Positions 22,606 to 31,639 of a DNA stretch of 64,000 nucleotides are shown piece by piece. The number at the start of each line of letters is the position of its first letter. The first letter of the stretch is position 1. The position numbers and the translations under genes are program-made. Source of the stretch: JASDSY01 sp041441465 (lineage in GTDB: Bacteria > Muiribacteriota > UBA9980); assembly GCA_041441465.1 (NCBI GenBank), contig JASDSY010000010.1, forward strand, positions 186,001-250,000. Reading direction: 5' to 3'. The notes below the pieces were generated by a model. It ran no database searches, had not been told where the DNA came from, and saw only the letters and a list, made by a program, of their open reading frames with translations.

Positions 22606-25563
22606 ATGACGGATATGCACATTGGTAAGTTGATAAAATCCGGCAAGGTGACATCGGAAAAGTATTATTTAAACAGCCAGGACCTTACGACGCACGTATT
22701 TATATGCGGCTCGACCGGTTCGGGAAAAACCGTTCTGGGAAAAGGAATAATAGAGGAAGCGGTAAAAAAATCGATTCCCTGCGTAATAATAGATTTAAAA
22801 GGCGATTTAAGTTCATTAAAAGTGCCGTTATTCGATCTTACCGAAAATGAGATATCAGATTTCATAGAAGGTTACACCGACAGCGAGCAAAAAGAAAACG
22901 TAAAAAAAAATATCGCCGAATTTAAAAATGCACTGTCATTATGCGACCTTAAAATCAAGGATATTCAGGATTTCAGAAATAACGCCAACATAAGGATATT
23001 CACTCCTAAAAGCCGAATATGCGATCAATTTTCAATATCATTCATAGCGTCGCCGCCGCATGATATCATCCAGCAGCTTCAAAACGAACCCGAGCTCATT
23101 TTAAACCAGATAGCCAATCAGGCGTCCAATATAATAAAGCGTCTTTTCGGCGAAGAGGCGGCCAGGAACCTGCACGAGGAAAAAAATCTGATTGAAGCCG
23201 CGATTTTATATCTTTATAAAAATAACACCCAGGTAGAAGGCAAAGCCGGCGTTATAGCGCTGATAAAAACGATATACGACACGCCGTTCGACCGCATAGG
23301 CATGCTCAAGGTAAAAGAGTTCATATCCGACGAGAAAAAAATGGCGCTTATAAGGCGCCTGAACACTCTTTTAGTCGGCGCCGAATCGTTATGGTATGAG
23401 GGCGAATCGATAGATTCAATAATAAACTCGCTCGTCAACTTATCAAGAAAGCCGGACGACAAAACTAATGTGTATATTTTCAACCTGTCGTTTCTCGAAA
23501 ATTTCGACGACAGGAACTTAATACTTTCCAATATCGCCATGACTCTGTTTAACTACATGAAGCGTCTCGGCGATTCTCGTGAACCTCGGGCGCTTTTTTA
23601 TATCGATGAAATAGGCGGCGGCAAACTTTCGTTTTTCCCCGACGACCCGATCCAAAATGAAAGCAAGAGCGCGATTAACCTTTTATTGCGCCAGGGCAGG
23701 GCATTCGGGCTCTGCTGCGTCCTTTCGACTCAAAACCCAGGAGATATAGATTACCGCGGGCTTACTAACTGCCATACCTGGTACATAGGCAAGCTTTTGA
23801 CCAAAGCCGACCGCGATAAAGTAATGCAGGGTATTTCAGCATCGCCTTACTTTCTCGAGTCGTTCGATAACTTCTTAAAATCGGCAAGCGGCGGCGATTT
23901 TATCGCAAAAACCAAATCCGGAAATGTCGTATCTTTTCACGAGCGCTGGCTCCTCACATTCCATAAAGTCCTTACTTACGACGATTTTTACATGTTAAAG
24001 AAAAATTTATACGCGACCGACGATTTCCTGATCGGCACGAATTACCTCGCCAAGAAAGAGTATTCGAAAGCTGTTTCAACGTTCGAAAAAATCTTAAGGC
24101 AGACTCCTGACTCGGTAAAAGCGATAGGCCTGCTCGGCGAGGCGTATTTTTACGACAACTCTTTTAAAGAATCGATGCAGTGTTTCGAAAAAATACTGAA
24201 AGCGCAAAGCGCCGAATATTCAATGGCGCGCGCTTATTATTTTATGGGCGAAATCGCTAATAAAGGCGGATTTTTAGACAAAGCATCGGAATTATACTCC
24301 CGCTCAGTCAAAACCGATCCCGAATTCGCGGATTCGTATTATAAAATATCGGAAATAAAACATAAATTGAATAAATATAACGAGGCGCTGCAAAATATAC
24401 AGAGGTTCATCGTTCTGCGCTCGAATTCGGATTCCGGATATTATTTAATGGCTTCAATTTATTATTCGGCAAACGATTTTATAGCGGCGGAAAAGGAAGT
24501 AAAAAAAGCTTACTCGATAGCGTTGACACCCGAATTAAAATACAACGCAAAACTACTCGAGTCAAAGATCAAATATTCCATGGGACAATACGCTCACAGC
24601 CTCGAAATAATCGACGAAGCCAGAAAACTCGCGGATAATTGCGGTTTCGACCATACCGACTGCGACCTCCTGTCAGCTTCGATATTCGCAAAATTCAAAG
24701 AAAATGAAAAAGCTGTAATATGCCTCGAAAAAGTCATAAGCCATAAACCTTTAGAACCTCAGGCGATCGTTCAGCTGGCCGAACTTTATTATAAAACACA
24801 AAATAATTTCAAATTGAATGAGACTATAAACAGGCTTGAAAAAATAAGGCCGGACGATATAAACATCTATAATTACCGCGCAAGGATTTTATTAAAGGAA
24901 AAAAAATTTAAGGAAGCAGCCGAAACTTTGGATAAAACCCCTGAAACATCAGGTTCCAGCGATATCATAGAAACCGTTCGCGGTTTGATTTACGAAGAAC
25001 AGGGCGATAACGCTTCCGCGGCCAGATCATACCAGAAAGCCGCCGAAATCAATCCGAAAGCGGAAGAAGCAATTTATAATATGTCACGAATTCACTTTAT
25101 AAATAACGATTTTGAAGCTCAGAAAAAATTGCTGCTGGCACTGCTCGAATTCGCAAGCGACGAAAAATATTATTACGACCTCGGACTCTGCTATGAAAAA
25201 CTCAATCAGACAGAACCCGCAGTCAAAGCTTTCGAGAATCTTTATCTTATGTCCTATGAAAACCCGGAAATCAACCTGAAAAAGGCGCAATGGTATAAAA
25301 AGCTCAAAAATACGATTAAAGCAATAGAATCGATAGATAAATTTGTAAAAGCAAGGCCTGACCTTCCTGACGGATATATTACCAAGGGCGAAATATTCAC
25401 GGTTGACAGAAAATACGAACAGGCGCTTGAATTTTACGACATGGCTGAAAGAAAGGCGCCAGGCGAAAGGAAAAAAATAATGCTTTCGCGCGCATTCACG
25501 TACGAGGAAATGGGTGACTCGCAAAAGGCTGAAGATTGCCGCAGTATGGCCATGGAGTTATAA
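22606..25563 (+). CDS. HerA/FtsK-like ATPase fused to a TPR array
   Basis: Residues 1 to about 460 are a HerA-type P-loop ATPase: Walker A GSTGSGKT (35-42), IIDLKGDLSSLK, Walker B ALFYIDE (about 329-335), VLSTQNPGDIDYRGL (sensor-like) and NCHTWYIGKL. This is the pattern of DUF853/HerA hexameric motor proteins. From about 465 to the end the chain is TPR helical repeats, e.g. AIGLLGEAYFYDNSFKESMQ and AYYFMGEIANKGGFLDKASE. HerA usually works with the NurA nuclease in end resection, but no NurA is adjacent, and fusion to a protein-interaction scaffold is atypical. No membrane helix or signal is visible, so it is cytoplasmic. ATG 22606 with GGACGG upstream is preferred over TTG 22591. The giant TPR gene starts 41 bases downstream and is probably co-transcribed. 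Confidence 0.82.
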   Translation: MTDMHIGKLIKSGKVTSEKYYLNSQDLTTHVFICGSTGSGKTVLGKGIIEEAVKKSIPCVIIDLKGDLSSLKVPLFDLTENEISDFIEGYTDSEQKENVKKNIAEFKNALSLCDLKIKDIQDFRNNANIRIFTPKSRICDQFSISFIASPPHDIIQQLQNEPELILNQIANQASNIIKRLFGEEAARNLHEEKNLIEAAILYLYKNNTQVEGKAGVIALIKTIYDTPFDRIGMLKVKEFISDEKKMALIRRLNTLLVGAESLWYEGESIDSIINSLVNLSRKPDDKTNVYIFNLSFLENFDDRNLILSNIAMTLFNYMKRLGDSREPRALFYIDEIGGGKLSFFPDDPIQNESKSAINLLLRQGRAFGLCCVLSTQNPGDIDYRGLTNCHTWYIGKLLTKADRDKVMQGISASPYFLESFDNFLKSASGGDFIAKTKSGNVVSFHERWLLTFHKVLTYDDFYMLKKNLYATDDFLIGTNYLAKKEYSKAVSTFEKILRQTPDSVKAIGLLGEAYFYDNSFKESMQCFEKILKAQSAEYSMARAYYFMGEIANKGGFLDKASELYSRSVKTDPEFADSYYKISEIKHKLNKYNEALQNIQRFIVLRSNSDSGYYLMASIYYSANDFIAAEKEVKKAYSIALTPELKYNAKLLESKIKYSMGQYAHSLEIIDEARKLADNCGFDHTDCDLLSASIFAKFKENEKAVICLEKVISHKPLEPQAIVQLAELYYKTQNNFKLNETINRLEKIRPDDINIYNYRARILLKEKKFKEAAETLDKTPETSGSSDIIETVRGLIYEEQGDNASAARSYQKAAEINPKAEEAIYNMSRIHFINNDFEAQKKLLLALLEFASDEKYYYDLGLCYEKLNQTEPAVKAFENLYLMSYENPEINLKKAQWYKKLKNTIKAIESIDKFVKARPDLPDGYITKGEIFTVDRKYEQALEFYDMAERKAPGERKKIMLSRAFTYEEMGDSQKAEDCRSMAMEL

Positions 25564-25604
25564 AAATTTTCACGGCACTTTGTCAATTTTAGTAAATTTT
25601 AAGG

Positions 25605-28600
25605 ATGTGCATTTTACAAAAAATGAATAACAAAGTAAAAAAATATATAAATAAGCATCTGGCAAATAAATACCTGGCGCTCGGCATATTAACCATTTCG
25701 TTTTTTTTGATGCCGTACGGCGAAAAATACGCTTCGGCCGCCGCCGAAAAAAATGCAGCCTACAATAAAACAGGGATTATCAATTCATCCGAAAAATTGA
25801 ACGATAGTTCACTAGAGGTCGAAATCGCGGAAAAAATAAAAAATAACAACACGTCAAAAATCAAGGAACAGGCAAAGACAGGCAAATCACAGAACGGCTC
25901 TAAAGGGCAATTCTCAAAAGAATTCAAAAAGGGAACCGCCGAAACCGAAATAATAAAAAAATTTTACACTTCATCGCTTACTCCCGACAAGCGTAAAGAG
26001 TTTCACGATATTATAACGCAATATAAAAAAAATCGTAAAAAAGCCGAACCTTCTTATTCGCTTTATATCATGGGGCTTATACGTGAAATATCGGGCGAAC
26101 CCGAAACAGCCATATCGGTTTATGAAAAATTAATCGATCTTTACCCTAAATCGAAAAATGCCAATCTTTCAAAGGAACGGATTTCGGAATGTTATCTGGC
26201 GCTCGGCAACAAAGAAAAGGCAATTGAAAACTATCTCGATTATTATAAATGGAAGATATCAGAAGGCAAGCGCGAAGAGATACTTTTTAAAATAGCTAAA
26301 ATTTATAACCAGACGCTTACCACATTCGAAGCTATAATTAAGGCCTATAAGGCTGCCGCCGAAAATTACGAGTATTCAAAAGGCAAAGCTATCGATTATC
26401 TCGTCGGCTATTTTAAAGGGTTCCATCTCCTTGACGCACATATGGCGACTTTTTATTACCGCCGCATCATAAAAGAATACCCGGACGGCCTTTATAAATT
26501 CGAAGCTCTCTTGAATATGTCCATAATCTTCGCTTATGACCTGTCCGATATTGAAACTGCAAAAAAGCTTCTTATAAAACTCGATTCTGAAAAATCAGAG
26601 TACGTGCCGGAAGAAAGTTCTATGAAGATAAAAAGGCTCGGCAGAATGATATTCGGGCTGCTTTGTCTTTTCCATTCGCCTGAAGCCGCCGCACCGGATT
26701 CTTACGCCATATTCAAAAAAATCGTTCTGGACGAAAAAAAAGACAGCATATCCTGCGTTTCTTCATATTACCTGGGATACTATTACGAAAATATGTATTC
26801 AGTGGCAATCACAAAAAATACCGGCGAGATAAAGTTCAACGAAAAATCAAAAATAGAAAATTATATTGCTGAACTCGCGAACGATTCAAAAAGAAATTAT
26901 GTGGATAACGCGATTTCCGCATACATGCTCGGCTTTTTTATAAATAAGGACGATTTTTACGCAGAAGAATCCGCATACCGCGCTTCATTTCTTTTAATAA
27001 ATTACTATTCGGACATCGATTCGGTAAAAAAAATATATAAAATGGTTAAAAAATCAATAAAATCTGTACGGCGTGAAAAAGATTTCGAAGACTTGATAAA
27101 TTTAAAACTGCCGCAGTCATTTGACAAAAATTATTCCGCGCTTTACTCTAAAGAAAAAAAATTATACGAAACAAGCCAGTACAAGCAGGCTATTGAAACT
27201 CATGAGGAAATAGTTTCAAAATCAGGCAAAGGCGCCGAGGCCGAATTTTCAATGTACGAAATCGCAAGAATTTACGAGGAAGACTTAAAAGACTATGATA
27301 TGGCGGTAAATACATATAAGAGGTTCATCGAAAAGTTCCCCGGCTCGCCGCGCATCGATAAGGTCATTTACCAGACCGCTAAAATTTATGAAAAAAATCT
27401 TCTCGACCTAAACGAAGCGGTTAAATACTATAACAAGCTTATGGACGAAGGCCATGATCAATTATGGATATTTCAGGCCGGCGTTGATTTATGCGAACTT
27501 TATACCAACCCGGCATTAAAAAAAGACAAGGAAATAGAAGCGGTGCTTGAAAAACTCCTGACCAAAGTACCTATGCGCGAGGACGAGGTGCTTTACAAAA
27601 TAGCGGAATTGAAGCAGAAATCTAATAAAAAAGGCGACGCCCAGCTTGAAACATTCGAAAAGATCGTAAGAGACTATCCCGAATCAATTTACTTTGAGAA
27701 TTCGCTGGATAAGCTTCTTTCATCTGTTTATAAGGATAACCTCAGCGAGCTTTCGCAAAAAATAGCGCTGGCGAAGACGAAAAAAGAAATCACCACCGAC
27801 GAAATACTCGTAATAATGAACGAAAAATTAGAAAAGGAAAAATTCATAGGAAATCAGCAGGAAGCTTCCGGCACTCTTAACGAAATGAAAAAATTGGCCT
27901 CCGGTTCTGACGAAACAATATTAATCGAAAAACAAATCCTCGAGCTTCAGCTCGAAAACGTTAAAGAAAGCGATAAAGCAATAGCCGGTTTAAAGGAACT
28001 GGCCCAAAAAGCGGCCGGCTTAAAATCAGAGCCCGAGATATTGTACGCTTATGCTAAAGCGCTCGACGACAGGGAAAAAGATTACAAAAACGCCGTTCGC
28101 GAATATGAAAAAATAATAAAAATGAATAAAATTCATTCAAAAACCCAGATGATGGCACTGTTTAAAGCCGGCATAATCTACGCTCTGAATTTCAAGGATT
28201 ATGAAAATGCGTTCAGGTGCTACAGCCTTATAATGGCTAAATATTCCAAAGAAGCGCGCGAGGAAAAACTAGACGCCAAAATAGCCAATCTGTTAAACGT
28301 CGATTTAAGCATACTGCAATCATATTTAGGCTCATATACAGCCCAGGAAAAATCAGATAAAGCGACAAAGGAAACAGAGCTTATAAAAAAAGTGACAGCC
28401 GCCACCGAAGAAACCGCGCTTGAAAATGAATCCGGCGGCATAATGGATGTTCTTGGCACTATCAGCAAGACAATTATCGGGGCCGGCAGCACAAGCGAGA
28501 ACATTCTGGCCTCTGAAGAACCGCTCACAGCGGACGAAACCGACGAAATAATAGAAGAAACCCCGTCATGGTTCAGCAAAGCTTCAAGGCCCGGCTATGA

Positions 28601-30953
28601 AAGCGCGTCATGGTTTAAAAAAGGCGGTATGAAAGCCCCTGACGCCGATTATTCATGGTTCCAGAAACCCGTAGACTTGAGCGATATAGGAATAACAACA
28701 CCGACCTGGTTCAAGCAGGGCGGATTAAAAATAAAAAAAGCCGCCGGCAAATCAGATCCGGAGCTCGAAAAATTAAAAGCCGAACTTATGCTGCCGGTCG
28801 TAAGAACGTCTAAAACCGGCAAATACTTGAATTATATCGAAAACAATCCAAATTCCCCGAAGCTGCCTATAATTTACTATTATCTCGGGCTTTCTTACGA
28901 AGAAAACGAAGATTATAAAAAAGCCGCCGAAAGCTACACTAAAATAATCGACGAATATAACTCGTATGCCAAGATAACAACCGACGCCTACGAACGCCTC
29001 GCCGTAATATACGCCGAAAAAAATAAGGATTTCGGACGCGCTCTTTATCTGGTCAGCCAGATGAAGGAAAAAATGCCTAAATCATTCACTCAGGGCGACG
29101 CAATAGCGGCCAAAATAAAAAACTATCAAAAAATTTCGGACAACGAAAAATACATAAAAAATCACCTCGGCGATGAAAAATGCCTGGAGCTGATGTATGA
29201 AAACGCTAAAATTTATGAAAACTCTCTGAAAGATTACAATAACGCTATTTCATACTTGAATAAATGCACAGCCTATATCAACGGCGAGACCGAAGAAATA
29301 AAATATAAACTTGAAATAGTGAGAATTTGCACCGAAAAAACTAAAAATTACGAACTCGCCCTTGACGAATATCAGGACATTTTAGAGCGCTTCCCGAACG
29401 CTACCGAAGAAAATGAAATCAGGTACCGCGCCGCTGAAATATTAATAAATAATTTCAATAAAAAAGAGGATGCGGTAGCGCTTCTCGAAAAAGTAAAAAC
29501 GCAGGGCAAGAAATCTGAAATATATAAGGACGCCATGTTATTGCTTAATTCAGCTTATTCGGACGACAAAATAAATGAAAAGGCTGATACTGTAGCGACA
29601 TTGAAGCAAGTCATCCCGGAATTGAAATTATCTTCCGACGTGCAAAAACAGATGAAAAAAATCGAGATCGATAAAAAAGCGGCCGATCTTCTCGAAATAA
29701 TCGAAACAAACGAAGAAAATCCTTCAAATGTACAATATATGTATTATATAGCCCGGCTTTATGAACGCGAAGCCGAAGATTACGAAAGCGCCGCTAAATA
29801 TTACAAAAAGCTTATTGAAATGAAAATTAACGATTCACTACTGATTCAGGCGATATCGTCGCTCGGGCTTATATACGAAACCAAATTAAAAAAACCGCAG
29901 CTTGCGATAGACCTTTACCGCGAATTCATAGTAAAAAACATTCCGGATGATATTGACTTTCTGGCATTTATGCAATTTAAAATAGGCGAAGACTATGAGT
30001 TATTGAAAAAACGCAAAGAATGCATCGAAGCTTACAGAAAGGTCAGGTTTTATTTCCCGGTCTCGCGCTGGGCTAAAACCGCCGATGACAGAGTTGAGCA
30101 AATATTGGCCATGCCCGATAAGTTCATAACTTTATATGAACGGCCGAAATATGAAGACGATGAAACTACGATGGAAATAGCAGTCGCCGAAAAGAAAGGC
30201 ACATTCGAAGTCGCGCTCGCGACAGGGGAAATTTCTTTTACATCGGCCGAAATCGAAATAGCCAACGAGAAGGACCCGGAAAAGAAAATCGAAAAACTTC
30301 AGGCTTTAATAGACAATTTGCCTGAAAAAGACAAAAAAATACCTATTTATTTGATCGAAATGTCAAAAGTATGCGATCAAACAAAAAAAATTGAAAAATC
30401 TACTGAAGCGCTTAAACGGATAATTGACGAGTTCCCGAAATACGAAAGATATTATGACGTCGCTTTAAAATTAGCCGAATCATACAGGGCCGCGGGAAAT
30501 GTCGAAGAAGCGGCCAGGTATTATAAGCAGATTGTGCAGGAATCACCGCAATATGATAAAACTGAGTACGTAAGGTACATGCTCGGTAAGATGTACATAG
30601 AAAAACGCGAGTATGTTTATGCGATCGAGACGTTTCAGGAGCTTGTCGACCGCTATCAGGATTCGATGTACGCCAAGACTGCGCTTTATGAAAAAGGCCT
30701 TGTCAACGAACGTTATATGAAAGACTACGACGCGGCGATACGCGATTTCGAACAGATGGTCGACCGCTACTTTGACCATGAAAACGCGCCCGACGCGCAA
30801 ATTGAAATCGCCTGGATCTATGAAAACGCAAAATACGATCTGCCGAAAGCTAAGGAAGCGTATAATAAAGCGCTTGAAAAATTCCCGAATACTCCTAAGC
30901 GCCGTGAAATTATCGACGCTATCGAAAGAATTAATTCGAAACTTCCGAAGTAA
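25605..30953 (+). CDS. Very large exported TPR-repeat protein
   Basis: About 1780 residues. The N-terminus has a hydrophobic export signal (about 25-45, ending near SAAAEK). The rest is dominated by TPR/Sel1-like helical pairs with the usual W/LG/Y/A/Y/A/P spacing (EPETAISVYEKLIDLYPKSK, DYDMAVNTYKRFIEKFPGS, AKEAYNKALEKFPNTP), many resembling the YbgF/BamD subclass with A-x-x-x-Y-x-x-[IL]-x-x-x-[FY]-P. At about 965-1050 the array is broken by a Ser/Thr-Glu-rich stretch and four [ST]WF motifs (separate entry). It is likely a periplasmic scaffold; partners are unknown. The start is ambiguous: the ATG at 25605 overlaps AAGG, and the ATG at 25623 lies 18 bases further. A short hairpin follows the stop (30954-30968). 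Confidence 0.85.
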   Translation: MCILQKMNNKVKKYINKHLANKYLALGILTISFFLMPYGEKYASAAAEKNAAYNKTGIINSSEKLNDSSLEVEIAEKIKNNNTSKIKEQAKTGKSQNGSKGQFSKEFKKGTAETEIIKKFYTSSLTPDKRKEFHDIITQYKKNRKKAEPSYSLYIMGLIREISGEPETAISVYEKLIDLYPKSKNANLSKERISECYLALGNKEKAIENYLDYYKWKISEGKREEILFKIAKIYNQTLTTFEAIIKAYKAAAENYEYSKGKAIDYLVGYFKGFHLLDAHMATFYYRRIIKEYPDGLYKFEALLNMSIIFAYDLSDIETAKKLLIKLDSEKSEYVPEESSMKIKRLGRMIFGLLCLFHSPEAAAPDSYAIFKKIVLDEKKDSISCVSSYYLGYYYENMYSVAITKNTGEIKFNEKSKIENYIAELANDSKRNYVDNAISAYMLGFFINKDDFYAEESAYRASFLLINYYSDIDSVKKIYKMVKKSIKSVRREKDFEDLINLKLPQSFDKNYSALYSKEKKLYETSQYKQAIETHEEIVSKSGKGAEAEFSMYEIARIYEEDLKDYDMAVNTYKRFIEKFPGSPRIDKVIYQTAKIYEKNLLDLNEAVKYYNKLMDEGHDQLWIFQAGVDLCELYTNPALKKDKEIEAVLEKLLTKVPMREDEVLYKIAELKQKSNKKGDAQLETFEKIVRDYPESIYFENSLDKLLSSVYKDNLSELSQKIALAKTKKEITTDEILVIMNEKLEKEKFIGNQQEASGTLNEMKKLASGSDETILIEKQILELQLENVKESDKAIAGLKELAQKAAGLKSEPEILYAYAKALDDREKDYKNAVREYEKIIKMNKIHSKTQMMALFKAGIIYALNFKDYENAFRCYSLIMAKYSKEAREEKLDAKIANLLNVDLSILQSYLGSYTAQEKSDKATKETELIKKVTAATEETALENESGGIMDVLGTISKTIIGAGSTSENILASEEPLTADETDEIIEETPSWFSKASRPGYESASWFKKGGMKAPDADYSWFQKPVDLSDIGITTPTWFKQGGLKIKKAAGKSDPELEKLKAELMLPVVRTSKTGKYLNYIENNPNSPKLPIIYYYLGLSYEENEDYKKAAESYTKIIDEYNSYAKITTDAYERLAVIYAEKNKDFGRALYLVSQMKEKMPKSFTQGDAIAAKIKNYQKISDNEKYIKNHLGDEKCLELMYENAKIYENSLKDYNNAISYLNKCTAYINGETEEIKYKLEIVRICTEKTKNYELALDEYQDILERFPNATEENEIRYRAAEILINNFNKKEDAVALLEKVKTQGKKSEIYKDAMLLLNSAYSDDKINEKADTVATLKQVIPELKLSSDVQKQMKKIEIDKKAADLLEIIETNEENPSNVQYMYYIARLYEREAEDYESAAKYYKKLIEMKINDSLLIQAISSLGLIYETKLKKPQLAIDLYREFIVKNIPDDIDFLAFMQFKIGEDYELLKKRKECIEAYRKVRFYFPVSRWAKTADDRVEQILAMPDKFITLYERPKYEDDETTMEIAVAEKKGTFEVALATGEISFTSAEIEIANEKDPEKKIEKLQALIDNLPEKDKKIPIYLIEMSKVCDQTKKIEKSTEALKRIIDEFPKYERYYDVALKLAESYRAAGNVEEAARYYKQIVQESPQYDKTEYVRYMLGKMYIEKREYVYAIETFQELVDRYQDSMYAKTALYEKGLVNERYMKDYDAAIRDFEQMVDRYFDHENAPDAQIEIAWIYENAKYDLPKAKEAYNKALEKFPNTPKRREIIDAIERINSKLPK
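28555..28745 (+). repeat. Four-copy WF motif between TPR blocks
   Basis: Inside the giant TPR protein the segments PSWFSKASRPG, ASWFKKGGMKAP, YSWFQKPVDL and PTWFKQGGLKIKKA follow each other at spacings of 12 to 20 residues. Each has [ST/Y]-WF-[SKQ]-[KQ], and two continue with GG[ML]K. They are preceded by an acidic stretch (ADETDEIIEE). No other part of the protein shows this motif, so it is a distinct interaction module rather than TPR. Confidence 0.7.
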
Positions 30954-30966
30954 AAAAGCTTGGCTT

Positions 30967-30996
30967 TTGACAAAAACAGGCTTGGCATGTTATAAT
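30967..30996 (+). promoter_or_regulatory. Strong sigma-70 promoter of the pilZ-yvcK-queA run
   Basis: TTGACA (30967-30972), 18-bp spacer, TATAAT (30991-30996) plus an extended -10 TG (30988-30989). The -35 is at the 3' edge of a short hairpin AAAAGC-ttg-GCTTTT (30954-30968) that ends the TPR gene. The leader would be about 23 nt, with AAAGGA before the ATG at 31026. Confidence 0.75.
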
Positions 30997-31025
30997 TCAA
31001 TATAAATTTTTTCAAAGGAATTTTT

Positions 31026-31622
31026 ATGAAGCTGACTTTCAATACATTGCCCAAAAACAGCCGCGGAGAAAATATTCCTATAGTCGTCGGCGGCCTTATC
31101 TCGCTCGGATTTATAGCGTCCGACGAGGTAAGCACCATGACATTGAAAATAGTCGAAAAGAAGATAGAAAATGGCATTATCACAATAATTCTTTCGGATT
31201 CGCTGAAAACCGAAGAACAGCAGAGAAGGCAATATTTCAGGCTTTCCACACTGGATGAAATGCAGAAAAACGCTGAAAATATTTATTTTCAGAATAAAAT
31301 GTCAATAATAGTAACGCAGTTTAATGAAACCGGCGAAACTATAAAATATGACACCAAATTAATAAACTTATCCGGCGGCGGCGCATTATGCGCATTTTAT
31401 GAATTAATGCCAAGAATCAATAATATGCTTAACCTTGTTATCGAATGCGGAGAAAATCTGAAAATTAAGGCTACCGGAAAGGTAGCGCGAATCGAGCGCA
31501 AAGAATACGAAGGGAAACCCGCGTTTATGATAGGCATCGCATTTCTTGAAATTAACGAAAAAGACCGCGAACAGATAATTAATTTTGTGCTTGACCAGCA
31601 AAATAATCAAAAGTCTCAATAA
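31026..31622 (+). CDS. PilZ-domain c-di-GMP receptor (YcgR-like)
   Basis: 198 residues. The N-terminal half resembles the flagellar-brake-type beta domain (residues 1-65). The C-terminal half is PilZ with both c-di-GMP signatures intact: RxxxR in RRQYFR (about 67-72) and [DN]xSxxG in LINLSGGGALC (about 112-122). Family knowledge: such proteins bind c-di-GMP and modulate motors, secretion or polysaccharide synthesis. The window also encodes MotA/MotB, a plausible but unproven target. It is the first gene behind a strong promoter and is followed 17 bases later by yvcK. AAAGGA provides the ribosome-binding site. No GGDEF or EAL gene is in the window. Confidence 0.85.
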   Translation: MKLTFNTLPKNSRGENIPIVVGGLISLGFIASDEVSTMTLKIVEKKIENGIITIILSDSLKTEEQQRRQYFRLSTLDEMQKNAENIYFQNKMSIIVTQFNETGETIKYDTKLINLSGGGALCAFYELMPRINNMLNLVIECGENLKIKATGKVARIERKEYEGKPAFMIGIAFLEINEKDREQIINFVLDQQNNQKSQ

Positions 31623-31639
31623 TTAACGGGAGATAATTT

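Noticed and set aside
28220..28579. Minus-strand reading frame of 119 codons inside the giant TPR gene
   Set aside because: It is antisense to a clearly coding repeat protein, with no ribosome-binding site and a Ser-rich composition that mirrors the sense codons.
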